The notes beneath the pieces were generated by a model that did not search any database, was not told where the DNA came from, and saw only the letters and a program-made list of their open reading frames with translations. From an uncultured Bacteroidales bacterium (GTDB lineage Bacteria; Bacteroidota; Bacteroidia; Bacteroidales; UBA932), in the NCBI GenBank assembly GCA_944322565.1, contig CALUPG010000010.1, positions 1 to 64,000 of the forward strand: a DNA stretch of 64,000 bases, written 5' to 3'. The position numbers and the translations under genes are program-made. Positions 15,646 through 23,312 of the stretch are shown in pieces (the stretch's first letter is position 1; every line of letters starts with the position of its first letter).

Positions 15646-17532
15646 TTACTCAAAATTTTCCACATCCACCTCAAAATAGGCTGCCTTGACTTTGCCGACA
15701 ATACCGGACTTTTCTTTGCCTGCCAAAAGATAATCTTCCGCTTCGGAAAAATACTTTATCAGTTTTCTGTCCTCTATTTTAACCCTCAATGTCCTGCCTC
15801 CCATTTCCGCTGCATTGATTACAAGAAAGTCATTGAGCACATCGCATATTACAGAGTGCGCAGACTTGCTGACTTTAATATCCGATGCGTAAAGAATCTT
15901 GCCGTTTGACAAGGACCACGGCTGACTTTCCACATTTTCAAAAGGGATTTCCGAAAGGCGAAAAGCCGCTTCAAGAGCATCACCGGAATCCCCTTTCAGA
16001 AAGGAATCATACTCTTTTTCAGTAATGACAGCATGATTGTATACCATCCCGTTCTCCTCAAGATTCCGGAAAACACCTACTATACAATCCACGAATTTTT
16101 CATTTACGTCTATTTCGAGAAAATGCCATTCAGAGTGTCCAGACAGAGGATACCAACTGACATAGTATTCATTCCTGAACACGAGTTCCTGCCTCTCCCC
16201 TGTTCCCCGCGCATCGTGATACCTGACATATTTTGCAGTCATAGGCAGATTCAGCCCGAATTCAGGAAAATCTTCGGATTTGGTCTTGTACGCAGGCGTG
16301 GTTCTGTATTCATCAGCACCGGTGACCATATAAAAACGGCATTCCGAATAGCCGTTGACATTGTCCCTGCCACACAAAATGTTTTCAAGGAAATGCAAAT
16401 CCTTGTATATCCTGAATATCCTGCTTGTAAATGAATTCCTGTCACGTATGAGTTTCAGAATAATTGCGCATGAATAAGATGCCGTTTCCGTTTTGAATCC
16501 GCATACGATATCAACCTTTTTCCGCTGTGAAGAACCGGCAGGGATAATGCCTGTCTGTACAAAAAAGTCTTTTGCGTCCGTTGCACTTTCCTTGATTATA
16601 TCCGAAAAAGTCTCACAAAGGGAATCATGTCCGGGAACATATCCGTCAGAAATTCTGTCCTGCAATGTTTTCCATGCCCGATTGAGGATTTCGGACATTC
16701 TTCCGGGCATGAATTCGGATGATATGCCGTCCGAGGAAACCTCGTCAGACTTGGGATTCTCTATATTCTGCCACCAGTTTACAAGATGCCCTTGCATCCA
16801 GAGTGCTCCTGTTATTGCTTCTCTTTTTTTCGGCACTCCGGCGTCCCGAAACAATGTATTCCTGACATAAAGCGGCAATATAGTCTGTTCCTTATTGCCC
16901 ATGCCAAGCAGGATGTCGAGACGGCTCATCGGAATCCCCATTATATCAACGGATTCAACATATTGTACGAAAGACAGGAATTTATAGTCGTCCTTATAGT
17001 CTTCGTTTATCCGGACCAGCGCACTCAAGAACGAGGAATCAAGTGCAGCAGAAAATCTGTCGTCGGTATTGCATAAGTAGGCAAGTGCTGCAATGTTTGC
17101 CTCGCAAGTCTTTCCCTGCTGATACCTGTCCTTGCTTAAATGGTAATCAGTGGCAAAGAAACAGATTTCAGTCCCGGACTCCAATTTGATTGTCACAACT
17201 GCCTCAACATTATTGTCCCAGATTTCGACATCTTCAATTCTGCCCTTTACCGTCAATCCGTCCATAATGAACGGATAGCCGGACACCAATGCGCTGCGCC
17301 CGTCCTGCTCAGCAAGAATAGTCATAAAATTTATCGGAATCTGACTTTCGGACACAGGACACATCAGAGTAAGCAAATCCTTTTCTTCTACGCCGTCATC
17401 CAATACGACTGCGGCTCTCTTTTTCGACAGAATACCGCTGTTCTGTACGATTTCTTTAAGTTTTGCGACAATGCTTTCCTCTCCAAGCACTGTTTCCCAA
17501 TGGCTTCCGTGTCCCTGATCTTTCATGGTCAT
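15646..17532 (-). CDS. Two-part protein with degenerate PD-(D/E)XK-like C-terminal domain
   Basis: A 628-residue protein. Residues 1 to about 280 form an unrecognised domain (GHGSHWETVLGEESIVAK ... VRNTLFRDAGVPKKREAITGALWMQGHLVNWW). Residues of about 295-500 repeat the sequence pattern of the 226-residue neighbour: KVDIVCGFKTETASYSCAIILKL, KTKSEDFPEFGL, KYVRYHDARG, SEWHFLEIDVN. At the putative catalytic site the glutamate of ELK is replaced by isoleucine (ILK), so this copy is probably inactive as a nuclease and may serve as a sensor, scaffold or immunity partner. A last part of about 120 residues follows. The start may be 17532 or 17526 (MTM). It is transcribed from operator/promoter copy B about 30 bp upstream. 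Confidence 0.7.
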   Translation of the reverse strand: MTMKDQGHGSHWETVLGEESIVAKLKEIVQNSGILSKKRAAVVLDDGVEEKDLLTLMCPVSESQIPINFMTILAEQDGRSALVSGYPFIMDGLTVKGRIEDVEIWDNNVEAVVTIKLESGTEICFFATDYHLSKDRYQQGKTCEANIAALAYLCNTDDRFSAALDSSFLSALVRINEDYKDDYKFLSFVQYVESVDIMGIPMSRLDILLGMGNKEQTILPLYVRNTLFRDAGVPKKREAITGALWMQGHLVNWWQNIENPKSDEVSSDGISSEFMPGRMSEILNRAWKTLQDRISDGYVPGHDSLCETFSDIIKESATDAKDFFVQTGIIPAGSSQRKKVDIVCGFKTETASYSCAIILKLIRDRNSFTSRIFRIYKDLHFLENILCGRDNVNGYSECRFYMVTGADEYRTTPAYKTKSEDFPEFGLNLPMTAKYVRYHDARGTGERQELVFRNEYYVSWYPLSGHSEWHFLEIDVNEKFVDCIVGVFRNLEENGMVYNHAVITEKEYDSFLKGDSGDALEAAFRLSEIPFENVESQPWSLSNGKILYASDIKVSKSAHSVICDVLNDFLVINAAEMGGRTLRVKIEDRKLIKYFSEAEDYLLAGKEKSGIVGKVKAAYFEVDVENFE

Positions 17533-17561
17533 CCTATTTTAATGTTTTCCGTATCTGGTTG

Positions 17562-17595
17562 CAAAATTACCGTGCAGGGTGTCATGTTGCGGCAC
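17562..17595 (-). promoter_or_regulatory. Operator/promoter copy B (palindrome plus -7 element)
   Basis: On the minus strand GTGCC-GCAACAT-GACAC (17595-17579) is followed after 9 bp by TAATTTTG (17569-17562), a perfect TAnnTTTG. The ATG of the 628-residue gene follows 30 bp downstream. The placement of the palindrome just upstream of the -7 element fits repression by a dimeric regulator. Confidence 0.8.
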
Positions 17596-17620
17596 TGTGG
17601 CCATTCATCTTTGCCGACAG

Positions 17621-17692
17621 AAAAGCGTGGGCAATCCCGGCGGCTGTTGAGGTCCTGACAAAACCTTTGATGCACGACAGGAATGCCCACGC
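17621..17692 (-). terminator. Long hairpin between WYL gene and nuclease operon
   Basis: GCGTGGGCA (17625-17633) pairs with TGCCCACGC (17684-17692), and an inner AGGT/ACCT pairing is possible in the 50-base loop. On the minus strand the stem is followed by CTTTTC, so it probably ends the WYL transcript just before operator copy B. Confidence 0.6.
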
Positions 17693-17848
17693 TATGCGTA
17701 AGCAGACCTCATCTTTTGCATCAATTTGAAATTTGTCAGGTTTCAACAGACAAGATGAAGTATTGCAGTATTTCTATTTCAACAAATGTAAGAAACTGTT
17801 TCGGATTTTCCGAAAAAATCCGGATGATTCCACAAACAAACCAGCTTC

Positions 17849-18811
17849 TCAGGATTTTTCCGGAATTGCAGCTTCGTTGTCCAGACTGCCATTCCGCTCC
17901 AGAGCCTTCCTGTAAACTTCGCAGATTTCTTTACGAAGATGTTCGGGAGCAATGACGACAAGGTCGTCGCTTTGAGAAAGAAGTTCCTGCTTGAAGTCGT
18001 ATGTAATCTTGACTTTCAGACGGATACGGAATTCCTTTCCGTCGTCCACGAGTGTTTCCTGCGACTCATGCAGAGGGAAAGCCTCGTTATATCGTCCGCC
18101 TTTAGGGGAAAACGACAGGATGACTTCCTCGACCGGAAGATCATTGTTCGAATAGACTCCAACGACATCCCTGAACTCTTTTTCCGGATCTATCTCCGGA
18201 TTTCGCATGAACCGGTTTTTGGTGACATTCAAGTCCCTGATACGGTCAAGCCCCCAACTTTTGATTTCTCCTGCATGACGGACATTTTCCCCTATCTCAA
18301 TGGCAAGCAGATACCACCTTCCGCGTCCTTCCTTAAGGGCATAAGGCATGACACTGCGGCTGCGTGAAACATAATTGTTGAATTTCACATACGTGAATTC
18401 CACTATCAAACTCCGTTTGATGGCATGAATCAGCGGTGTCAGGAATTCGGTACCCCGCGGTTTTCTTCTTTCCGGGAACACAATCGAAGACAATTCTTCC
18501 CTGGCATGGAGAGATGTCATAAGATCATATTGCTCCAATATCCTTTCGATGTCGGATATCTGGTCCTCGTCTTCAGGTATGTAGTAACCGTTTTCAGACC
18601 TGGAGTATTCAATGCTGATGCCCATTACCGAACGGATTTCTTTCAGGTCACGCAGAATCGTCCTTCTGGAAACACCGATATCTTCTGCATCATCAAAATA
18701 TACAAGCCCATCCTCTACCTTACGGACAAGTTCCGGGAGCGAAATATAACGGTTATTTCTTATCAAGCGGATTATGAGCAGATACCGCTGAATATATCCC
18801 TGTTTCGACAT
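17849..18811 (-). CDS. WYL-domain transcriptional regulator (element locus)
   Basis: A 320-residue regulator. It has an N-terminal winged helix-turn-helix (residues about 1-75, with GVSRRTILRDLKEIR as recognition helix), a central WYL domain (GRGRWYLLAIEIGE holds the W-Y-L motif; preceded by IVEFTYVKFN) and a C-terminal WCX-type dimerisation domain (ELLSQSDDLVVIAPEHLRKEICEVYRKAL). WYL proteins such as BrxR and CapW bind inverted repeats and control defence systems, often sensing nucleic acid or nucleotide ligands. It is clearly paralogous to the regulator at 32775-33698. It sits upstream of the nuclease pair but is separated from it by a terminator-like hairpin and a separate promoter. Confidence 0.9.
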   Translation of the reverse strand: MSKQGYIQRYLLIIRLIRNNRYISLPELVRKVEDGLVYFDDAEDIGVSRRTILRDLKEIRSVMGISIEYSRSENGYYIPEDEDQISDIERILEQYDLMTSLHAREELSSIVFPERRKPRGTEFLTPLIHAIKRSLIVEFTYVKFNNYVSRSRSVMPYALKEGRGRWYLLAIEIGENVRHAGEIKSWGLDRIRDLNVTKNRFMRNPEIDPEKEFRDVVGVYSNNDLPVEEVILSFSPKGGRYNEAFPLHESQETLVDDGKEFRIRLKVKITYDFKQELLSQSDDLVVIAPEHLRKEICEVYRKALERNGSLDNEAAIPEKS

Positions 18812-18864
18812 AATCTTGCCAATTTTTCTGTTATCCTTATCCTTACCACGCAGATATTTTATAT

Positions 18865-20010
18865 CTACCCGTTTATTTCCCTTGATATGAACTTCTTTAT
18901 TTCATCTTCGGTAGGGAGTTCCACCATATATTTTTGAACGAAGATGTTTGGGTCAAGCCCTGCGGTCGCATACTTGACCAATGTATCCCCTTTTTCAGTA
19001 CACAGGAGAATGCCGACAGGAGGATTGTCGTCCGGCTGCATTATCTCCGCCTTGTAATAGTTGAGGTACATATTGAGTTGAGAAGCATATTCGTGGCGGA
19101 AACGGTCAATTTTCAGTTCCACTATTATATGGCATTTCAGAATGCGGTGGTAGAATACAAGGTCGGCAAAATAATAATCACCGTCTATCAGAATGCGTTT
19201 CTGACGGGCTTCAAAGCAGAAGCCGTGCCCCATTTCAAGCAGAAAGTTCTGCAGATTGTCAAGTATTGACTGTTCCAAGTCGCTTTCGGTCACCATTGCC
19301 CTGTCATTCAGACCGAGGAATTCCAGGGTAACAGGAGTGTTTATGACATCTTTAGGCTGTAACTGCGCTGCCTGCTGCTGCACCAACGCAGACAGGGCTT
19401 CCTTGTTCTGCGACAGTCCGCTGCGCTCATAATACAGGGAATGTATCTGACGCTCTAATTCCGCTGCAGACCAACAACCTCTGATTGTTTCCATTTCATA
19501 GAATGCTCGTTTTACAGGATTGTCAATCCTTGATATAAGCATCAGATTTGAATAAGTCATTTTATGAAACAACCTGTCGGCAGGTATCATCCATTTTGCA
19601 TCACAAGAAGATTTGGCGGATGCCGTCCGCCGAATGTCTGTTTCAAATTCGGCGGATGCCAACCGCCGAATTGGCTCTATGAATTCGGCACTCATTGACT
19701 GCCGAATATCCGAATTTGACATAAGATATTGTGCAACAGGGTTTTTAAGTTGAGGATATGCCAGATACAACTGTCTGAATTCCCGAAATCTCCGGGCAGT
19801 CAATCCCTTTGTCTTTAACTTAGACTCCAGTTTCTTCAGCAACTTCTCTCCGTATGCCGCCCTGTCCTCTCCGTTCTGCTCGAACTCCACTATATAGTAC
19901 CCTATCAGCCAGTTTCTTGCGGTAAGAGCAAGATTTACCGCGTGTGCCGCCTGTGCCTGCAAGGTGTGCTGAATGACATCTATCTGATTGGCCAATGCTT
20001 CAAAGTTCAT
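18865..20010 (-). CDS. YhcG/DUF1016-family PD-(D/E)XK nuclease
   Basis: A 381-residue protein. Residues 1-100 match the DUF1016 N-terminal domain (LTARNWLIGYYIVEFEQNGEDRAAYGEKLLKKLESKL, TARRFREFRQLYLAYPQ). The C-terminal part is the nuclease domain: FCFEARQKRILIDGDYYFADLVFYHRILKCHIIVELKIDRF, with the D ... E-x-K signature, followed by HEYASQLNMYLNYY. Such proteins are often found beside restriction-modification or in mobile islands, and the target is unknown. Between the domains (residues about 101-133) is a repeat region SAEFIEPIRRLASAEFETDIRRTASAK built from short DNA repeats that each form a hairpin. It lies on the tRNA-Leu element between the WYL gene and the integrase. Confidence 0.88.
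   Translation of the reverse strand: MNFEALANQIDVIQHTLQAQAAHAVNLALTARNWLIGYYIVEFEQNGEDRAAYGEKLLKKLESKLKTKGLTARRFREFRQLYLAYPQLKNPVAQYLMSNSDIRQSMSAEFIEPIRRLASAEFETDIRRTASAKSSCDAKWMIPADRLFHKMTYSNLMLISRIDNPVKRAFYEMETIRGCWSAAELERQIHSLYYERSGLSQNKEALSALVQQQAAQLQPKDVINTPVTLEFLGLNDRAMVTESDLEQSILDNLQNFLLEMGHGFCFEARQKRILIDGDYYFADLVFYHRILKCHIIVELKIDRFRHEYASQLNMYLNYYKAEIMQPDDNPPVGILLCTEKGDTLVKYATAGLDPNIFVQKYMVELPTEDEIKKFISREING
19613..19707. repeat. Three consecutive hairpin repeats inside the DUF1016 gene
   Basis: Three inverted repeats follow one another: TTGGCGG/CCGCCGAA at 19613-19634, ATTCGGCGG/CCGCCGAAT at 19647-19671, and ATTCGGC/GCCGAAT at 19683-19707. Their spacing keeps the reading frame and gives the repeated residues SAEF/IRR. 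They lie in the linker between the two protein domains, where length changes would be tolerated. Confidence 0.75.
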
Positions 20011-20032
20011 ATTCTCTTTTCTTTTTATATCG

Positions 20033-20998
20033 TCAAATCTTCAGTTCCGGCAGGCTGTTGATTGCTTCCCTTTTGCGGTCGTCAATAGCCCTTAAGTATT
20101 TTTCAGTATGTTTCAGCCCGGAATGCCCCAACAGGTTGGCTACTGTCACTATATTCGCTCCGTTGTCAAGAATGTTCGTAGCAAAGGAGTGACGGGCGCA
20201 ATGCCAGCTGATGTGCTTGTTTATCCCTGCTCTCTTGACCCACCTCTTGACTGACTTGCAACAACTTTCGTAGGTAGGGAGTTCAAATATCAGTTCTTCG
20301 TTTATATTGTCCGTCTTCGGACTGCCTATCAACGACAGAAGTCCGTCATTCATAGGGATAACAACTCCGCTGTTCCGCGAATGTCCCTTTGTCTTATGCT
20401 GTTCAAATTTAAGTAATTTATTCTGATAGTCCACATTGCCGTAGGTCAAATCCTTGACATCGCAAAACCTCAACCCCGTATATAGGCAGAAGATGAACGC
20501 ATTGCGCACCTGCGGATTCTCATACCTGTAATGAGTGTTTATCAGTTGCACTATTTCAGACGGGGAGAGCACAGCCTTACGCAATCTCTGGCCATCAACC
20601 TTTATTGATACTCCATTACAAGGGTTATTCGACATTACCCCGTGTTCTACGGCATAGTTCACTACCTTTTTGAACCTCTGATAAATACTCCTGGCTCCCT
20701 CTCCTTTACTCCGGCTTTGCAAATACTCCACGAAGTCTGTCATCATATCCTTTGTCAGTTGGTTGGGCTTGATACGGTGTTCGTAGATGCTATATGTCTT
20801 ATTGTCTTTCATAAAGTCCTGGAAACGCTTCAAGGCTATCTGCATCATCCGGATGTCTTTCTTCGTGTAGTTGTCTATATAGGACTGAAAGTAGTCATAG
20901 AAGTTCACATCCTTGTTCTGCATGATGCGGTAGCCAGTCTGGCTCTCTTTGAACTGCTGTTCCTTCTCAAACCTTATCTTTTCCGCAAGTGCCAGCAT
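20033..20998 (-). CDS. Tyrosine recombinase (integrase), N-terminus possibly lost
   Basis: A phage-type integrase of the Bacteroidota SAM-like family. The core-binding domain starts near NFYDYFQSYIDNYTKKDIRMMQIALKRFQDFMKDN. The catalytic domain shows the arginine of YTGLRFCDVKDLTY, a lysine in HKTKGHSRNSG, the HxxR box HCARHSFATN, GHS, and the tyrosine of EKYLRA. The annotated ATG at 20998 is internal: the same frame stays open upstream to a TGA near 21089 and encodes IKIIDLLAHPRKPADKEHNRQ, which belongs to the family. No ATG exists there, so the arm-binding domain of full-length relatives seems to be missing or an unusual start is used. It lies next to attR and should catalyse integration and excision. 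Confidence 0.9.
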   Translation of the reverse strand: MLALAEKIRFEKEQQFKESQTGYRIMQNKDVNFYDYFQSYIDNYTKKDIRMMQIALKRFQDFMKDNKTYSIYEHRIKPNQLTKDMMTDFVEYLQSRSKGEGARSIYQRFKKVVNYAVEHGVMSNNPCNGVSIKVDGQRLRKAVLSPSEIVQLINTHYRYENPQVRNAFIFCLYTGLRFCDVKDLTYGNVDYQNKLLKFEQHKTKGHSRNSGVVIPMNDGLLSLIGSPKTDNINEELIFELPTYESCCKSVKRWVKRAGINKHISWHCARHSFATNILDNGANIVTVANLLGHSGLKHTEKYLRAIDDRKREAINSLPELKI

Positions 20999-21091
20999 CT
21001 GTCTGTTATGTTCCTTGTCGGCTGGCTTACGGGGATGCGCCAGCAGGTCTATGATTTTGATAGACCAAATATAAAATCTTTTCGAAACTCA

Positions 21092-21145
21092 AGGTGTACT
21101 AAAGGTGTACTATTCCGCGAAAAATCTCAAAACAAAGTCAATAAA
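21092..21145. repeat. Subterminal repeat, right copy (GTGTACTAAAGG type)
   Basis: GGTGTACTAAAGGTGTACTA, CGCGAAAAATC and AAAGTCAA recur here as at 12703-12752. The repeat lies immediately upstream of the open part of the integrase frame and about 80 bp inside attR. Confidence 0.55.
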
Positions 21146-21225
21146 AGCCCAGACCGCATCCTCGTAACTAACTGATTTTTATTTACTTTATCTGATTATC
21201 TTTGACTATGTTTTTCACGATTACA

Positions 21226-21291
21226 CCCCGGCTCAGGGTACACAGATAGCCTCATAATCGCTTGATTATGAGGCTTTTTAATTTTAGCAGG
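21226..21291 (+). repeat. attR: direct repeat 2 of tRNA-Leu 3' end
   Basis: This copy repeats the last 15 bases of tRNA-Leu and the terminator hairpin with three differences from 12636-12701. The tRNA part is not preceded by a full tRNA, so this is a duplicated 3' end left by integration. Confidence 0.9.
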
Positions 21292-21362
21292 TAGCCAAAA
21301 ACGGCAATAACCTAATCCATTGTCACATTATCAAAGACACCTCGGATTCGAAGCAATCCGGT

Positions 21363-21824
21363 TTATATCATGTCGTGCCTGAATATCTGCAGTGCTTTAA
21401 GGTGTTTTTCATTGATTTTGGCAAGGCGTTCCGCCTTTTCAGTGTCGTTCAGTTCCTTTGCCATTCTGAATGACTTCATGCCGCGGTCGCAATTGTGTTT
21501 CAGGTCATTGATTTTAGTATGTATGGCAGTATAGTTGCCGGAATGGGCTATTCTGTGGACATACTCGAAATAATCAGTTCCCTTGTTGTGGGTCAAGAGT
21601 TCCAAGGCGGCAAGCACTTCTTTATCCACGCCTCTTTCCCGCAGGTCATCAATAGTCAAATCAGTGTCCTCCAGGACATCATGCAGGAATCCGGTCTTGA
21701 TTTCAGCATCATTGCTGCCCATAAGCCCTACGGCAACAGGATGCAGGACAGCAGGCTTGCCGTCCAGGTCTTTCTGTCCCTTGTGCGCATCAAGCGCAAT
21801 CTGCAATGTTTCTTCTATCGTCAT
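21363..21824 (-). CDS. Small HD-domain hydrolase (Mesh1/SAH-like), copy outside attR
   Basis: A 153-residue HD phosphohydrolase, nearly identical to the element copy at 13127-13615 through residue 145 or so. The metal ligands are conserved: VLHPVAV, FLHDVLEDTD and HTKINDLKHN. The C-terminus differs (QIFRHDMI). It probably hydrolyses an alarmone or similar nucleotide. It starts 72 bp outside the right att repeat, on the same strand and in the same position relative to the repeat as the element copy. This suggests that the locus has taken up related elements more than once, or that the gene was duplicated with the att site. Confidence 0.85.
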   Translation of the reverse strand: MTIEETLQIALDAHKGQKDLDGKPAVLHPVAVGLMGSNDAEIKTGFLHDVLEDTDLTIDDLRERGVDKEVLAALELLTHNKGTDYFEYVHRIAHSGNYTAIHTKINDLKHNCDRGMKSFRMAKELNDTEKAERLAKINEKHLKALQIFRHDMI

Positions 21825-21858
21825 ATTATTAAACCCCTTCTATGTCCGGCCGTTATGC

Positions 21859-22409
21859 TTATTGCATCTTGTTAAGATAAAATGTAACACCATCCTGTTT
21901 TACCTCAAGTTGGTCGTCATATTGGGCCATTATTTCAAGAACTTCTGTTTCCGGTATTGAGGCAATGTAGTCATTTGCCATTTCTTCATAGAATAAAGCC
22001 TTGTCCTCGTCATATGTTCCTTCTGCAAATACGAAATCTATTTTATCGACATTGTTGGTAATTGTCAGTGTCTTACCGTCCATATTCCACGTTCCGGGAA
22101 CTTTCATGAATTGCCGGCATTACCGTCATTGCCGGTTTTCTTCAATTTAATCCTCCCGTCTTCATTACCGAATGACATCCGTTCACCGTCAATGACAAGG
22201 TCAGGATAAAAATATCCTTCCTCATATTCCTTATTTTCTTGCTCATAGCTGTCATACCAAACCTTGTATTGATTTTTCCTGATTTCTTCAGCCATGCCAT
22301 CAATAATGGCTTCCATACCGATGGCAGAATACATTGCTGATTCAATATCGAAAAGTGCAGCGACGGAAGCACTCTCGGTAAGTTCATAATCCACATCATA
22401 TATTGCCAC
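21859..22409 (-). pseudogene. Decayed lipocalin-like gene (two fragments)
   Basis: Two minus-strand frames overlap by a few bases (stop of the upstream piece near 22104, ATG of the next at 22107). The upstream piece (DVDYELTESASVAALFDIESAMYSAIG ... YPDLVIDGERMSFGNEDGRIKLKK) starts only at a GTG, with a stop just before it. The downstream piece (MKVPGTWNMDGKTLTITNNVDKIDF) has the beta-hairpin style of lipocalin-like or DUF4923-type Bacteroidota lipoproteins. No signal peptide remains. Read together they look like one gene broken by a frameshift and lacking its 5' end. Two separate small genes remain possible. Confidence 0.45.
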
Positions 22410-22495
22410 ATCCAGAGATTTTCAATGCCATCATCCAAATCCGGTATTTTTCCATTCTTCATCAAATTTTATTTGGACGGGGGAGGAATTTTTCA

Positions 22496-22503
22496 TAGTT
22501 TTG
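22496..22503 (+). promoter_or_regulatory. -7 promoter element before the SPFH cluster
   Basis: TAGTTTTG matches TAnnTTTG and lies about 115 bp before the first gene of the plus-strand cluster. The intergenic region 22410-22619 is AT-rich, with a repeated ATAATTACTTGA stretch, and no gene is visible in it. Confidence 0.4.
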
Positions 22504-22619
22504 CATCATTGGTATTTTAATACGGGAATAATACATAATTACTTGAATACATAATTAATAATTACTTGACCTAAAAACATATTTAATTCTTTTTATTAAT
22601 AATCTAAAATCAAATCATC

Positions 22620-23300
22620 ATGGTATTTGTAATCATTCTTGTATTAATCGTAGGAGTATTCGTTTTCTTTAAAATGAGATCCGATCCTTCCTGGATGAAA
22701 AAACTGTACAAAGACCGCTCTGCTGAGCAGCGCGATGCCATCCGCTACTTTTTGTCCGAAGGATGTCTCGCCAAGAAACTTTCAGACAGCGATTATGACG
22801 CCATTGTACGCCGTAAAGTAGACAGCCTGAATCTGAGGCAGAAAGCCCTTGACAAGATTGGCCTTGACGAAGATGAAATCAAGGAAATTGAGCCGCTGTG
22901 CCTTGAAGGCTACCGCTTTGAGAAAGCCTACACAAAGTTCGGAGAAGACAAGAAGTGGCGTAGTTCAAAATATGAAGTTACCTGGATTTTTGCTTCTGAC
23001 AAGCAGCTGTACATCTATTCCTACATGTTCAACACTGACGAAGACGGAAAGAGAGAGCGTACAGAGGAATACTTCTGGAAAGATATCACCAATTTCTCCA
23101 CTATGTCAGAGACCAAAGAGGTCGGCGTTGACTGGGATGAAAAGAAACAGGAATACAAATCCCGCAAGAATATCGACACTCAGGAATTTGCAGTCGTAGT
23201 ACCTGGCGAGAAATTCATTTGTGCCGCACAGCAGAGCGAAGTTGTTGAGAATGCTGTCCGTGCAATGAAAGCAAAGCTTCGCGAGAAGAAGAGCGCATAG
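22620..23300 (+). CDS. Membrane-anchored hypothetical protein
   Basis: A 226-residue protein with one N-terminal transmembrane helix (VFVIILVLIVGVFVFFKM) and a soluble cytoplasmic part. The middle is helical and charged. The last 110 residues (KYEVTWIFASDKQLYIYSYMFNTDEDGKRERTEEYFWKDITNFST ... EFAVVVPGEKFICAA) look like a beta-rich PH-like domain as found in bacterial membrane-lipid or stress proteins. No named family is certain. It is the first gene of a plus-strand cluster with a YidD-like protein, an SPFH/GYF protein, a membrane protein and a TPR protein, which suggests a membrane-associated assembly. Confidence 0.7.
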   Translation: MVFVIILVLIVGVFVFFKMRSDPSWMKKLYKDRSAEQRDAIRYFLSEGCLAKKLSDSDYDAIVRRKVDSLNLRQKALDKIGLDEDEIKEIEPLCLEGYRFEKAYTKFGEDKKWRSSKYEVTWIFASDKQLYIYSYMFNTDEDGKRERTEEYFWKDITNFSTMSETKEVGVDWDEKKQEYKSRKNIDTQEFAVVVPGEKFICAAQQSEVVENAVRAMKAKLREKKSA

Positions 23301-23312
23301 TTCCAGAATGTC

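Larger units (their letters stand above)
12636..21291. mobile_element. Integrated element in tRNA-Leu, about 8.6 kb
   Basis: The element is bounded by 66-bp direct repeats (12636-12701 and 21226-21291, 63 matches by eye) that start in the 3' part of tRNA-Leu. A tyrosine recombinase gene lies next to the right repeat. Inside are a small HD hydrolase, a hypothetical gene, a truncated coiled-coil gene, two PD-(D/E)XK-like proteins, a WYL regulator and a DUF1016 nuclease, all on the minus strand. No relaxase, replication or structural phage gene is visible, so it is probably a small integrative (possibly mobilisable or satellite-type) island carrying defence-like cargo. Confidence 0.85.
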
